From Fagopyrum homotropicum (taxonomy: Eukaryota; Streptophyta; Magnoliopsida; Caryophyllales; Polygonaceae), in assembly GCA_033239125.1 (NCBI GenBank), contig BSWB01000004.1:59519501-59583500 (forward strand): 64,000 nt of DNA, in the 5' to 3' direction. The notes beneath the pieces were generated by a model, which was given only the letters and a program-made list of their open reading frames with translations, had not been told where the DNA came from and did no database searches. A program made the position numbers and the translations under genes. Of this stretch, positions 12,111-23,290 are shown one piece after another. Position 1 is the stretch's first letter; every line of letters starts with the position of its first letter.

Positions 12111-12548
12111 GTTGGATTTTCCACAAGTTTAACCATGCTTAGAGGGTTGATAGCATCCAGCAATTAAGGGATTTTCTCCAGAGTTTTGAAGGAAGGAAGA
12201 TTGAAGATCAATCTAGGAAGGATTGATAGCTTATTATAACTTTTGTGAAGGGTTTTGTAAGACTTTCTTAGATTCCCTTCTTGTTGATATGTCTTGTTGG
12301 ATTTGTGATTCAAGGAACGCTTACTTGTTTGATATTTGATTCAGTTATTGAAGCCTTGTTCTTAAGGTTTTTGTGTTCAAATATTCATTCTCTTCCAATA
12401 TATTTGATTATTGCTTTCATGGTGATGAGTGGCTAATTTCTTTGTGCGATTCTAGGGTGATTGACTGAAGGTTGTGGGAAAAACAATGATAGAATAATCT
12501 TAAATTCCAGTAGGACCCTGAAAGCTCGAGTCTTTATCCTTAACCTTA

Positions 12549-12607
12549 GAACATCTCGTTCAGTCGATGAATATCTCGGCCGGGGTGGAACTTGACTGAC
12601 CGAGGTG
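12549..12607. promoter_or_regulatory. Second palindromic module of the B 5' LTR (downstream of TATA)
   Basis: Contains ACATCTCGTTCAGTCG, then ATCTCGGCCGGGGTGG, then GACCGAGGTGAC. It matches the half, full, half pattern of the upstream module but is more degenerate. It sits about 440 bp downstream of the TATA box, so it should be transcribed as part of the leader. Confidence 0.55.
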
Positions 12608-13305
12608 ACCCTTTCTGATCCGAAACTGAGAGTTAAGTGTTAGAGTTTGCCAAATCCTATTCTTATTACACCTTTCTTGGTTCAATGCAAGCCTAGGATG
12701 AGACTTACCCGGTAATTCCTTTGTTTGTTTACCGAAGATCATAAGTGTAGGTAATAAAGGTTTATCCTTTATTGGGTTTGAGTGTGCTTTCATTCCATCT
12801 TTGTGAGTTAGCCTGAGACTTACCCGGTAAAGGTTGATTCTATTCCCTTAGTTGGTTTGTTGGTTTGAGACTATAATTCCTTTCCTTAGTACCTTGAGAC
12901 TTACCCGGTGATAGGTTCTTTGGGTTGGGATTGTGAGTAGTGAGACTTACCCGGTGATCTATTCCATGTTAGTAACACCTTCCCTTTGCAAAACCTCAGC
13001 TTTGTCCGCTTATCTTGAGATCTTGAGTTGGAACCACAACTAGATCCTTTAATCCCTAGAATTTGCATATTTTCTTTAATTCACTATATTATCATCTTTG
13101 ATTGCTTTAATTGCTTTTGTGGTTAGTTGTAATATAGACAACCTATACTTGCTTTGTTTCACCTAAGTCCCAGAGATCGACACCACGGAATTCTTGCTTT
13201 TACTACGATTGACCCGTACACTGCGGGTTCGCATCCTTGTTTTAAGCATACATCTTGGGTTTTAAATTTAATGCTTGCACACACCATTTGGAGCGAACAA
13301 GTTTT

Positions 13306-13323
13306 TGGCGCCGTTGCCGGGGA
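13306..13323 (+). other. Primer-binding site of B (tRNA-Asp type)
   Basis: TGGCGCCGTTGCCGGGGA begins 7 bp after the 5' LTR end. It is complementary to the 3' end expected for plant tRNA-Asp, the primer usually reported for Athila elements (family knowledge, not checked here). Confidence 0.85.
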
Positions 13324-13428
13324 CTTGGTCTAGACCAAGCCGGTTGCGGTAATCTTTCGGGGCTGTTGCCCCTATCCCTACTAACCACTGTACTTGAGTG
13401 ACTTTCGCAGGTTCTTTTTCTTTTGTTT

Positions 13429-14809
13429 ATGCGAAGAACCCGTACTGGGAAGGTAATCGTTCCTTACGATCCCGAACCAGAAAAGACATATAAGAGACGC
13501 TTGAAAGAACCGAAAAATGGCCAACCAAGACAATCGCGATCTTGAGGCCGAATTGAAGGAGGCAATGGAACAATTGCGCCTCAATAGGGAAGAACTGCAG
13601 TGTGAAAGGGAGGAAAATCGCACCCGAGCTGCAGAGATTAAAGTAGATATGGCTGAGTTACGAGCTCAGATTCTGCATCGACCAGATCCTCGACCGAGGC
13701 AGGACACTGCTCCAGTTGCCCCGGCCGAGATACTTCTACCTCGGATGTCAGTCCGAGATGTTCTTTTTGCAGGTATTCCACAAACCCTAGGGCAGAGGAT
13801 GGACCCAAACCAGCAAGTGAGGCATCCAGGAGTCAACCTAGGAGATCCAACAGAGCATGATTATGAACTTCGACCGCAAGTTCTTTCCATGATTCGCCAA
13901 TGCCAATTCGGAGGTCTAGAAAGGGAGTCTCCACATCAACATCTACAAAACTATGAGATCTTGATTGAGACCTTGAAGCCTTCAAGAGTGGAAAATAATA
14001 ATTACAAGCTAAGGCCTTTTTACTTCTCTTTGAAAGACAGGGCGCTTACTTGGTACCAGTCTCTTCCTCTCGGAAAGATCAACACTTGGGAGGAGATGAC
14101 GACGGAGTTCTTAACGAAATTCTTTCCCCCCTCCAAAACTGCCGAAATGAGAGGGAAGATCAACGCATTCGTCGTGAAGGACAATGAGAGTTTGTCCAAG
14201 TCATGGGAGAGATTTAAAGATGTTCTTTTGGATTTCCCACATCATGGAATTCCAAAGATAGAGTTGCTGGAGATTTACTTCAAGGGATTGGATGGAGCTA
14301 CCCAATTCAGCCTTTAACTACTATCCGCCGGCACATTCATGGACATGCCGATTGATGAAGCTTGGGAATTCATTGAAAAACAAGTTTTGCACATGGAGAA
14401 GTACTCACACCAAGGAGCTGAAAATGGAGTTAAGAGAGTTAATTTCCAAGAAGCTCCATCAAATGATAATAAACTTACCTCCCTCAAGAATGATGTAAAT
14501 CAATTGAAGGAACTTTTGGTTGCTCACACCAAGAAAGAAGAGGAAGAATATCAAGGCTCAAGGAACAACAATGGTTACCGGAACAACAACGGTTCTCGGA
14601 ACAACAACGGTTCTCGGAACAACAACTAGAATAACAATAGAGGATCCAACAACAATAATTGGAGGCCAAACAATCAAAATTCGGGTAATTCTTACTCTAA
14701 CTCCAATTCGAACAACTCTTCTAATCCCTTTCTCTCTTCTTTTTCTTCTACTCCATTAAAGAGCCAGGAGCCTGGATCAAGCTCGTCCCAGCCAGAAAAG
14801 AAAGATGCA
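13429..14809 (+). pseudogene. gag of element B (broken)
   Basis: The start MRRTRTGK at 13429 is conserved with C (33026). One extra base near 13510 shifts the frame before MANQDNRDLEAELKEA. A coiled-coil-like Glu/Leu-rich N-terminus is followed by the conserved capsid-like region (TLGQRMDPNQQ, PQVLSMIRQCQFGG, the LTWYQSLP and EFLTKFFPP blocks). Stops occur at 14315-14317 (CAA to TAA) and 14627-14629. The C-terminus is Asn/Arg-rich tandem repeats (RNNNG units, 14570-14629) and I see no CCHC zinc knuckle. Confidence 0.85.
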
Positions 14810-16585
14810 GTGCTGGAGGCTATCTTGATCAAGCTCAATGCTTTGGAGATGTCCATGACTTCATTTTCGAAGGCACAAAAAGCCTTAGAACATCAATTCT
14901 TTAATAAGGCGAATGAAGAGCCAAGAGATCCAGGGAAGCTTCCAGCAAGGACAGAGAGCAACCCTAAAGGACAGATCATGGCAATAACGACGAGAAGTGG
15001 ACTGAAAACTGCAGATCCAGTGCCTCGGTCGATGCTAGTGAAGAACACCTCAGTCCAGGTACAGACGAAGAATACTTCGGCCGAGGTACCAACCGAGGAG
15101 GAGCCACAAAAAGCGTTGGACAAAACTGAAGTTTGTGTCCCACCTCCTGCATATAAATCACCACTTCCATTCCCCCAGTCAAGGGCCAAAGCACATCTAG
15201 ACAAGCACTTTGGTAAGTTCCTTGACTTGATTAATAAACTACATATTAATATCCCTTTCCTTGATGCTATTCTAGGGATGCCCACATATGGGAAGTTCTT
15301 AAAAGAGATTCTATCAAGAAAGAGGAAGCTGGAAGACTTTGGTGAAGTAAGGATGACATCTAAATCCTCCGAGCTCCTTCAAATCATGAAGGAGAAGATG
15401 CCACCCAAGTTAAGAGATCCCGGCTCATTTTGCATTCCCATTCAAGTTGGGGATGCCACTTGTGAGGCGTTATGTGATCTAGGAGCCAGCGTGAGCATCA
15501 TTCCGCTGGAGCTATGTGTGAGGATCGAACTTAGAGAGCCCAAGCCGGTGAAGATACAATTATACTTGGCGGACCGCTCCATTACCCATCCCGTGGGCAT
15601 TTTGGAAGACGTTCCGGTTAAGTTAGATAACTTCTATTTACCTATAGACTTTGTTGTGCTTGATATTCCCGCAGATTATCCCGTTCCTATCATTCTCGGG
15701 AGACCATTTCTAGCAACTTCGGGTTGCAATATGGATTGTAAGAACACCAAGTTGCAATTCAACATTGGCGGTGATCAAGTTGAGTTTGCATTGCTTGCGG
15801 CAATGAAAGGAGAGTCGCTAAGAGATGATATCTTCAACATCTATGATGAAGAAGAATCAAGAGAATTGGTGAGCTCTATCCTTATTAATGATCCACTTGA
15901 GAAAGTTATTAGTTTTAGCTTAATGGAGGAAGGTATAGATGCTTCTTGTGATGCAGATATACGGAGCTTAAAGGCACTCGAAGAAGATCCAGGAGCTAAG
16001 ATTGAAAAATTAATCCAGGAGAAGAGAATCTCCAGTTTTGGTCCTAGTTGTAGTACCTCGACCGAGGCACTGTGTGGAACAAGCGAGGTGTTCTTGACTG
16101 AAGAACATCTCGGTCACCCTCTCTGGACCTCGACCGGGGTCGAAAGCGAGATGATGTCAACTGAGACTTCCGAAAGTCTAGTTCTTCTATCTAAGTCTAC
16201 TCCACTAGAAGGAGGAAGCAAATATCCACCTCAGAAAGCACCCCCAGTTGTGGAGCTTAAACAACTCCCGGGTCACTTGAGGTATGTCTTTCTTGGACCG
16301 GATTCCACTTATCCCGTCATTGTTAGTGCTTCCCTCTCCGAAACTGAATTGTATAAACTAATGCATGTCCTGAGAAAGCATCAAAAGGCTTTGGATTATA
16401 CTATTGATGATCTTATTGGTATTAAGCCCTCTTTTTGCATGCATAGAATACTAATGGAGGACGATCATAAAACTTCACGGGAACCTCAAAGACAGTTAAA
16501 TCCGATCATGAAAGAAGTTGTGAAGAAAGAAATTCTTAAGTTCTGTGATGCAGGTATCATATTTCCTATCTCGGACAGCAAGTAG
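14810..16585 (+). pseudogene. Protease and protease-RT linker of element B
   Basis: A 591-residue open stretch. The retropepsin has the active-site motif CDLGASVS (residues about 220-227) and the ILGRPFLATSG segment (about 294). The linker then carries the EEGIDASCDADIR block and the TSTEA / TSTGVES stretch encoded by palindromic-module DNA (16056-16140), and the RT begins (ILMEDDHKTSREPQR). It stops at TAG 16583-16585, a TGG to TAG change inside the RT SKWVSP motif. gag is separated only by stops, so gag and pol were probably one frame, as in other Athila elements. Confidence 0.87.
16056..16140. promoter_or_regulatory. Palindromic module inside pol coding DNA of B
   Basis: CCTCGACCGAGG at 16056-16067, half-sites GCGAGGTG and CATCTCGGTC in between, and CCTCGACCGGGG near 16129. 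The same linker position in element A carries A's own palindrome type (38258-38372). Confidence 0.55.
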
Positions 16586-17925
16586 GTGAGCCCAGTACAC
16601 GTAGTTCCGAAGAAGGGAGGGATGACCATTGTGACAAATAAGAACAACGAGTTAATCCCAACTAGGACCGTCACAGGCTGGAGGGTGTGCATCGATTATA
16701 GGAAGTTGAACGTGGTCATTCGGCAGGACCATTTTCCACTTCCCTTCATCGATCAAATGCTCGAACGGTTGGCCCAGCATTCACATTTTTGCTATTTAGA
16801 TGGCTATAGTGGCTTCTTTCAGATTCCTATCCATCGGGATGATCAAGAGAAGACCACTTTCACTTGTCCATGGGGGACATTCGCTTATAGGAGGATGCCA
16901 TTTAGATTGTGTAATGCACCCGCTACCTTCCAGCGATGCATGATGGCTATCTTTTCGGAGTACATAGAGGAGATCATTGAGGTATTTATGGATGATTTTT
17001 CAGTATATTGTTCCTCTTTTGATGATTGTCTATCTAACATTTCTCTAGTTCTACAAAGATGTGAAGATACTAATCTCGTCTTGAATTGGGAGAAGTGTCA
17101 CTTTATGGTTAATGAAGGCATCGTGCTAGGACACCTCGTTTCCAACCGAGGTATTGAGGTCGATCGAGCTAAGATCGAAACTATTGAGAGACTTCCTGCC
17201 CCTTGTTCCGTTAAGGGTGTGTCGAGTTTTCTCGGGCATGCAGGTTTTTATAGGAGATTCATCAAGGACTTCTCCAAGATTTCTAAACCACTAACTAAAC
17301 TCTTGAATAAGGATGTTGTTTTTGAGTTTTTGCAGGAATGTCTTGATGCATTTTACAGGATTAAGGAAGCGTTGATATCCGCTCCCATTATCCAACCTCC
17401 GGATTGGACCTTGCCCTTCGAGATCACGTGTGATGCGAGTGATGTGGCAGTAGGAGCGATACTTGGACAAAAGAAGGATGGCCGGACCACCGCCATTACT
17501 ATGCTAGCAAGACGCTAGACGAAGCCCAGCGTAACTAAGCCACCACGGAAAAGGAGCTATTGGCGGTTGTATATGCTTTTGAGAAATTTCGTTCATACTT
17601 AGTAGGGGCAAAATTTATAGTTTACACTGACCATGCAGGTATTCGTTACTTGCTCGCTAAGAAGGATGCCAAGCCGTGTCTTATTCGATGGATTGTCTTG
17701 ATTCAAGAGTTTGACCTAGAGATCCGCGATAAAAAGGGATCCGAAAATTCTGGTGCAGATCACCTCAGCTGGCTACCTCCCTCTTCACGCGAGAAAGACG
17801 AACCACCCATAGACGATTCATTCCCCGATGAGCACTTGCACTTGTTGGAATGTTTGATAGACTTCTTTATCTCACCCCATGATGAAGATGAAGTATGGGG
17901 TGAGGACACCTTCCAGCATGTTTAG
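16586..17925 (+). pseudogene. RT and RNase H of element B
   Basis: Continuation of pol after the 16583 stop. RT: HVVPKKGG, the DYRKLN block, DGYSGFFQIPI, catalytic FMDDFSVYC (about 17000), FLGHAGFYRRFIKDF. RNase H starts CDASDVAVGA (about 17430); a one-base deletion near 17490 shifts the frame and a stop follows at about 17536. RNase H then continues 17560-17925 with YTDHAGIRYLL. The frame ends ...WGEDTFQHV; integrase is absent. Synthesis of cDNA by this copy is not possible. Confidence 0.87.
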
Positions 17926-18753
17926 GGACATTGTACGGTCCAGCTAGCGACCTTAAACGAAGCGCTTCTTGGGAGGCAACCCAAGGTATTGCTTTCTTTT
18001 CTCTTTTCTAGCCTATCTTTAGATAGTTTGCTTTTGCTTTGCTTTGCTTCGTTTTTGGCGTCCTAGACAGAAAACAGGTAATCTATAAGGAAGGAATATA
18101 ACCCAGGAGCAACACTAGAAGGACAGAAGTTCGAGAAATTGAGAAGACGGAGTTTGACTGAGACACATCTCGGTTGCTGTCACAGCACCTCGACCGAGAT
18201 GATTTTGGAGCAACCGAGACGACTAGGGCTGACAACATTCCACCTCGGTCTAGACACCTCGGTCCAGTCGGGACCACCTCGACCGAGGTGACAGTAGATT
18301 CGGTGATGGGTATAAAAGGGGGAACGGTTTCTCTCTCTTCCCTCCCTCACCTTCTCGACCGCGGCGCTAATCTCACCTCGCTTCTTCGTTTCTCGATCGT
18401 TTTCGACGATTCTTGCTCCCATTTTGCAAGGAAAAGCTAGAGGAACGGATTGCAAGCAAGAAACTGCAACAAAAACGCCTCAAATCGGCCGAATCTGGGG
18501 TAACAAAACCGATAACCCTAACTTCTCATTTTTTTACTGATTTTGGAAGAAATTGCCTTTGGTTGCCAATCATTCTTGTTGAAAAAGGTTTAAGTACCCC
18601 ATAGGAACAATTGGTAGTGATATTGGGGGAAAATAACTGGATTTTTGAGAGTTGAAATCCTCTTGCACCTTACCTCGGTCCAGTCGACCTGCGCCTCGGC
18701 CGTGGTGTTCTTGAGAGTTGTCAGTGCAACCGAGGTGATCTGATAGAGAGAGA
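17926..18753 (+). other. Spacer between pol and post-pol ORF of B
   Basis: No gene supported. Starts with the tract containing GCTTCTTGGGAGGCAACC. Palindromic sites include CACCTCGACCGAGATG (18186-18201) and CACCTCGACCGAGGTG near 18280. An Athila integrase would be expected just upstream of this spacer. Confidence 0.7.
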
Positions 18754-20159
18754 ATGCGTTCTAGATCTGAAAAACAACTTGTCCTGAGGGATAGCTTTTC
18801 CCCTTCTTCTTCTTCTCGACCTTCTATACCGGTGATCCACGAGCGTCACCAGGTCGACGACACCCGCATCTGTACACGTCCAGTGATTGCACCACACTTT
18901 TTGGGCATTCCTGCTTTTGACTGTTTGGACGTTGTAGATGATCTGAGACGGATGGTCTCGATGGTCGAGCTGGAGCAGTTCATGGAGATCAGACCTCTAG
19001 CCTACCTCGAGCCCAAACTAGAGTTTGTGAGATCTGTGACTCACTTACCTGCAGAGCAGGCCATCAAGTACCGGTTGCTGAACCGGAACTATCTAGTGCC
19101 GATGGAATAGTGGAGAGATATCTTCGGCTTCCCGACCCCGACAGTTACTGATTTTACCTCTCGAGTTGTAGCTCGCCAGTTCTAGGGACAGATAGCTCAC
19201 GTAGTTCAGCATGCTGACAGGTGGAGACCTGGAGATTCCAGGGAGCGGATCATCTTCCACCTCTCCTTCAGACTCGCCCACAGGATATTTAGCGAGACAC
19301 TTATGGCGTGTACTGAGACGCCCCAAAAGGTAAGACAGGGGGAGCTCTTGAGTTTATTTTGTATGGTGACTGGAGGCGTGCCTCATTTCGGTACTATGTT
19401 AGCTGAGGATCTGCACAAGATAAAGGCCAAGGCGAAGGGAGACATTTGCTGTGGAGGGTTAGTGACTCATTTAGCTACTGAGATGGGGTTGGATCTGAGT
19501 GCTTGTACACTAGTGGCGGCTGCCAAGCCGCTAGGGCTGCCGGAGATGATCACCAAGAGGATTCTGGTTCCTCGTGGACTTACTACGCTATATGTGGCGA
19601 TGCCTTGGGAGCAGACTGTGCCTCAAGGTATTAGGTGGTCGTCTCAGTTTTCGGTTTACGACCCTCAGGTTTGGTCCACTGCATGGACTTCGTACATTGA
19701 GGACGCTAGAGATGCAGCAGCACAGGCACAGGAGGAGGCTGATGAGGATGAGGAGGACGATGGCGGTGCTACCATGGATACAGGGACAGAGACAGCCGGT
19801 CCCAGTGTGCTAGTCGTCGATCTAGAAGACGAGGAGATTGAGGAGGAGGCAGCTGCACCACCACCACGTCCTGCTAGGCGCAGAGTCCACAGATTTAGAG
19901 ATACGGCAGCACATTAGAGGATCGACGACCTGACAGATCAGATGATCGACTCCTACGCCGTTCTTACAGTTGATATCGGTGAGCGCCTTGACGACCAGCA
20001 CCGAGAGATGGAGAGTCGGACACACCAGATGCTGGAGAGCCAACACTATCAGCGCCGGATGATGGAGATCCTATTCCAGCACACTATGGGCTACCCTTTT
20101 GACCCATCCCAGTACCCGTACGTGCCATATCCGCCACCACCACCAGCAGATCAGGACTA
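18754..20159 (+). pseudogene. Athila ORF1-like ('env-like') post-pol ORF of B
   Basis: Starts MRSRSEKQLVLRD and ends YPPPPPADQD. Conserved order as in D and C: VIHERH, FDCLD, YRLLNRNYLVPME, FHLSFRLAHRIF, CMVTGGVPHFG, CCGGLVTHLA, RILVPRGLTTLY, MPWEQ, acidic Glu/Asp run, VVDLEDEE (about 19810-19835), RMIDDLTDQMIDSYA-like tail. Two TGG to TAG stops are seen (about 19108 and 19183) and one stop near 19915. N-terminus is basic and Ser-rich with no signal peptide; no hydrophobic membrane helix is seen. Confidence 0.78.
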
Positions 20160-21577
20160 GAGCTTCCAGGGATTTCTTATTTATTTATTATGCAACTCAA
20201 CTTATGTCCGGTGAGTACGCTTCTTCTAGACTTATTTTGACCCATTGGGACAATGTGTCCCAAGTATAGGGTATTTGGATGTACGATTTGACATTTTGTG
20301 TATGCTTGTATGACTCTATTTGGATATTATTGTTTTATCTTGCTCTATGTGTTTATCTGAGACTACAGGCATGCATACAAGTTAATTGATCGAGAAAAAC
20401 GTCAAAAACTGGTTAAAGAAAAAAAAATTTATGACCTCAACCGAAGTGATTCTGACCAATCGAGGTGTAGTACCTCGGTTGACTTAGAACATCTCGACCG
20501 AGGTGGTTTAACTGAGACAATTTTCGAAATGATTTTTGTGCTTCGTGTCTGGATATGACCTCAGTGAAGATTTTGTTTGGAGACTGGTTTTGAAATCTTT
20601 ATATGTTTGAAAGTTTTTATGATATGTTTAAGTTGCTAAATGCTTTGTTTGAAATTTTGGCATGTTTAATACTTTGTTTTTATCCAAATTATGTTGAATT
20701 TGAAGGTTGACACCACATGATCAGTTCTATCACTTTCTTCTTGGGATGATTAAGGCAATTCATTCTCTTCTCTTCTTCTTGTTGATCATGCTTATCCCCT
20801 CATTTATATATTTTCCTCCCTTTACCTATCCGGGAATTTGGAAGCAAGCAAGTGAAAAGCAAGTGAAAGAAAAGTTGAGATGTTGGCTGAAAGTTTAGAA
20901 AGAAACAAATAGGTTTGGGGAAGTCAATCATGATGATGAGTAACTCGGCACCATTCACATAGCCGGGTGTTTGTGTCTTGCCAAAGTCGGATTGAGCGAT
21001 ATTCCTAATGGGTCATGGTATGTGCATCAAGGGTTTGAGGCATCTCGAGAAATTGATGATTGCTGATTTCCTAGGCTTCGGTTATTGTGCACCTCTGTCC
21101 ATGCAATCCCAAAAAAATAAAGTAAATAAGCAAAGCTTATTGGTGGAAGATGTTGAAGTTCAAAGCAAGTGAAGTAAAGATCCTTTTCCCGGATTCTAAC
21201 ACCACATTCCCTATATACATCCCACCCTCACACGTTTCTTGACTTTCTCTTGAAAAGCCCTTGAGACCTCGAGCTTGTTGATTGACTTGGTGGTTTAAAC
21301 TGAATTATACATGATTAATTTCGATAATTATGATTTATTATGCATTCTATGATTTTATGCAAACATGAACAACTTTCTTATATTTATAAAATGTTTTGAT
21401 CATATTTTGATTTTAATTACCATGAAGCATTTTCTTAGGGTGATCTATGATTGGAGCACACCACAAAAATGTTTTGAAAGACGTTTCATTGATCTTTATG
21501 ACCTATAATCCATTCTATCTTGTACTCGAGATTTAGAACTTGCTTGGGGACAAGCAAGGGACAAGTATGGGGTATTT
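20160..21577 (+). other. 3' UTR and polypurine tract of B
   Basis: Non-coding. CATCTCGACCGAGGTG at 20490-20505 with flanking half-sites CACCTCGG-like. Polypurine tract AGTATGGGGTATTT at 21564-21577 abuts the 3' LTR. Confidence 0.75.
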
Positions 21578-23290
21578 TGATAGCATGAATTATATTCTAT
21601 ATTTTGGGAGCTGTTTAGACGTTTTATCTTCAATAATCTGCATGTTTGAATGTATATTATGTGATTATATTGTCATTTCATCTACCTTTGCGGGAATCGA
21701 GGTTTACACCAAGTTTCGTTGTAATCGTAGGTAAAATAGCACGTTTTGCATCAAAATGGAGCTAAAGGAGCTAAGGAGTCATTGGAGCTACATTCAGGAG
21801 CTTAAGGAAGAATCCAGGAAGCATGGAAATGGATTAAAGATTTACTTTGGACCAAATTTGAGAGATTTCACCTTCAGTTGAGAGTCACCTCGGTCAGCTA
21901 CAGTACCACCTCGACCGAGGTGATCTTGAGGAGAGCCCTGACCGAGGCGAACACTCTGACGCGGCGAGATATATTTTATTTGGCTGAGATCTTTTATTTT
22001 TTGGAGGAGAGATCTTATATTTTTGGGCTGAATTTCTGGAAGGAAGATTATATATTTTAGGGATTTGTTTTAGGAGATAAGATATATTTTATTTAGGAAA
22101 TTATCTTTTTAAGATATTTTATCTTTGGAAGATAATTCTCCTATATAAAGGGTTGGATTTTCCACAAGTTCAACCATGCTTAGAGGACTGATAGCATCCA
22201 ACAATTAAGGGATTTTATCTAGAGTTTTGAAGGAAGGAAGATTGAAGATCAATCTAGGAAGGATTGATAGCTTATTATAGCTTTTGTGAAGGATTTTGAA
22301 AGAATTTCTTAGATTCCCTTCTTGTTGATTTGTCTTGTTGGATTTGTGATCCAAGGAACGCTTATTTGTTTGATATTTGATTCAGTTATTAAAGTCTTGT
22401 TCTTAAGGTTTTTGTGTTCAAATATTCATTCTCTTCCCGTATATTTGATTATTGCTTTCATGATGATGAGTGGCTAATTTCTTGTGCGATTCTAGGGTGA
22501 TTGGCTGAAGGTTGTGGGAAAAACAATGATAGAATAATCTTAAATTCCAGTAGGACCCTGAAAGCTCGAGTCTTTATCCTTAACCTTAGAACATCTTGTT
22601 CAGTCGATGAACATCTCGGCCGGGGTGGAACTTGACTGACCGAGGTGACCCTTTCTGATCCGAAACTGAGAGTTAAGTGTTAGATTTTGCCAAATCCTAT
22701 TCTTATTACACCTTTCCTGGTTCAATGCAAGCCAAGGATGAGACTTACCCGGTAATTCCTTTGTTTGTTTACCGAAGATCATAAGTGTAGGTAATAAAGG
22801 TTTATCCTTTATTGGGTTTGAGTGTGCTTTCATTCCATCTTTGTGAGTTAGCCTGAGACTTACCCGGTAAAGGTTGATTTTATTCCCTTAGTTGGTTTGT
22901 TGGTTTGAGACTATAATTCCTTTCCTTAGTTCCTTGAGACTTACCTAGTGATAGGTTCTTTGGGTTGGGATTGTGAGTAGTGAGACTTACCCGGTGATCT
23001 ATTCCACGTTAGTAACACCTTCCCTTTGCAAAACCTCAGCTTTGTCCGCTTATCTTGAGATCTTGAGTTGGAACCACAACTAGATGCTTTAATCCCTAGA
23101 ATTTGCATATTTTCCTTAATTGACTATATTATCAACTTTGATTGCTTTAATTGCTTTTGTAGTTAGTTGTAATATAGACAACCTATACTTGCTTTGTTTC
23201 ACCTAAATCCTTGAGATCGACACCCCGGAATTCTGGCTTTTACTACGATTGACCTGTACACTGCGGGTTCGCATCCTTGTTTTAAGCATA
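21578..23290 (+). repeat. 3' LTR of B, main part (completed at 34906-34954)
   Basis: TGATAGCATG start; interrupted after GCATA (23286-23290) by element C. The last 49 bp, ending GGAGCAAACA, lie at 34906-34954. Total about 1762 bp. It contains the complete upstream module that the 5' LTR has partly lost. Confidence 0.93.
21886..21949. promoter_or_regulatory. Tripartite palindromic module, U3 of B 3' LTR
   Basis: CACCTCGGTC (21886-21895), CACCTCGACCGAGGTG (21907-21922, palindromic except for the two central bases), GACCGAGGCG (21940-21949). Confidence 0.75.

Larger units (their letters stand above)
11565..13299 (+). repeat. 5' LTR of element B (1735 bp)
   Basis: TGATAGCATG...GAGCGAACA. TATA box TATATAAAGG at 12101-12110. 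Four copies of GAGACTTACCCGGTRA at 12700, 12815, 12896 and 12942. It is 27 bp shorter than the 3' LTR because its upstream palindromic module lost the segment between two GACCGAGG copies (11894-11910 compared with 21907-21949). Confidence 0.93.

Noticed and set aside
18754..20159. A retroviral-type envelope gene
   Set aside because: Position fits, but no signal peptide, membrane helix or glycoprotein features are visible in any of three copies.
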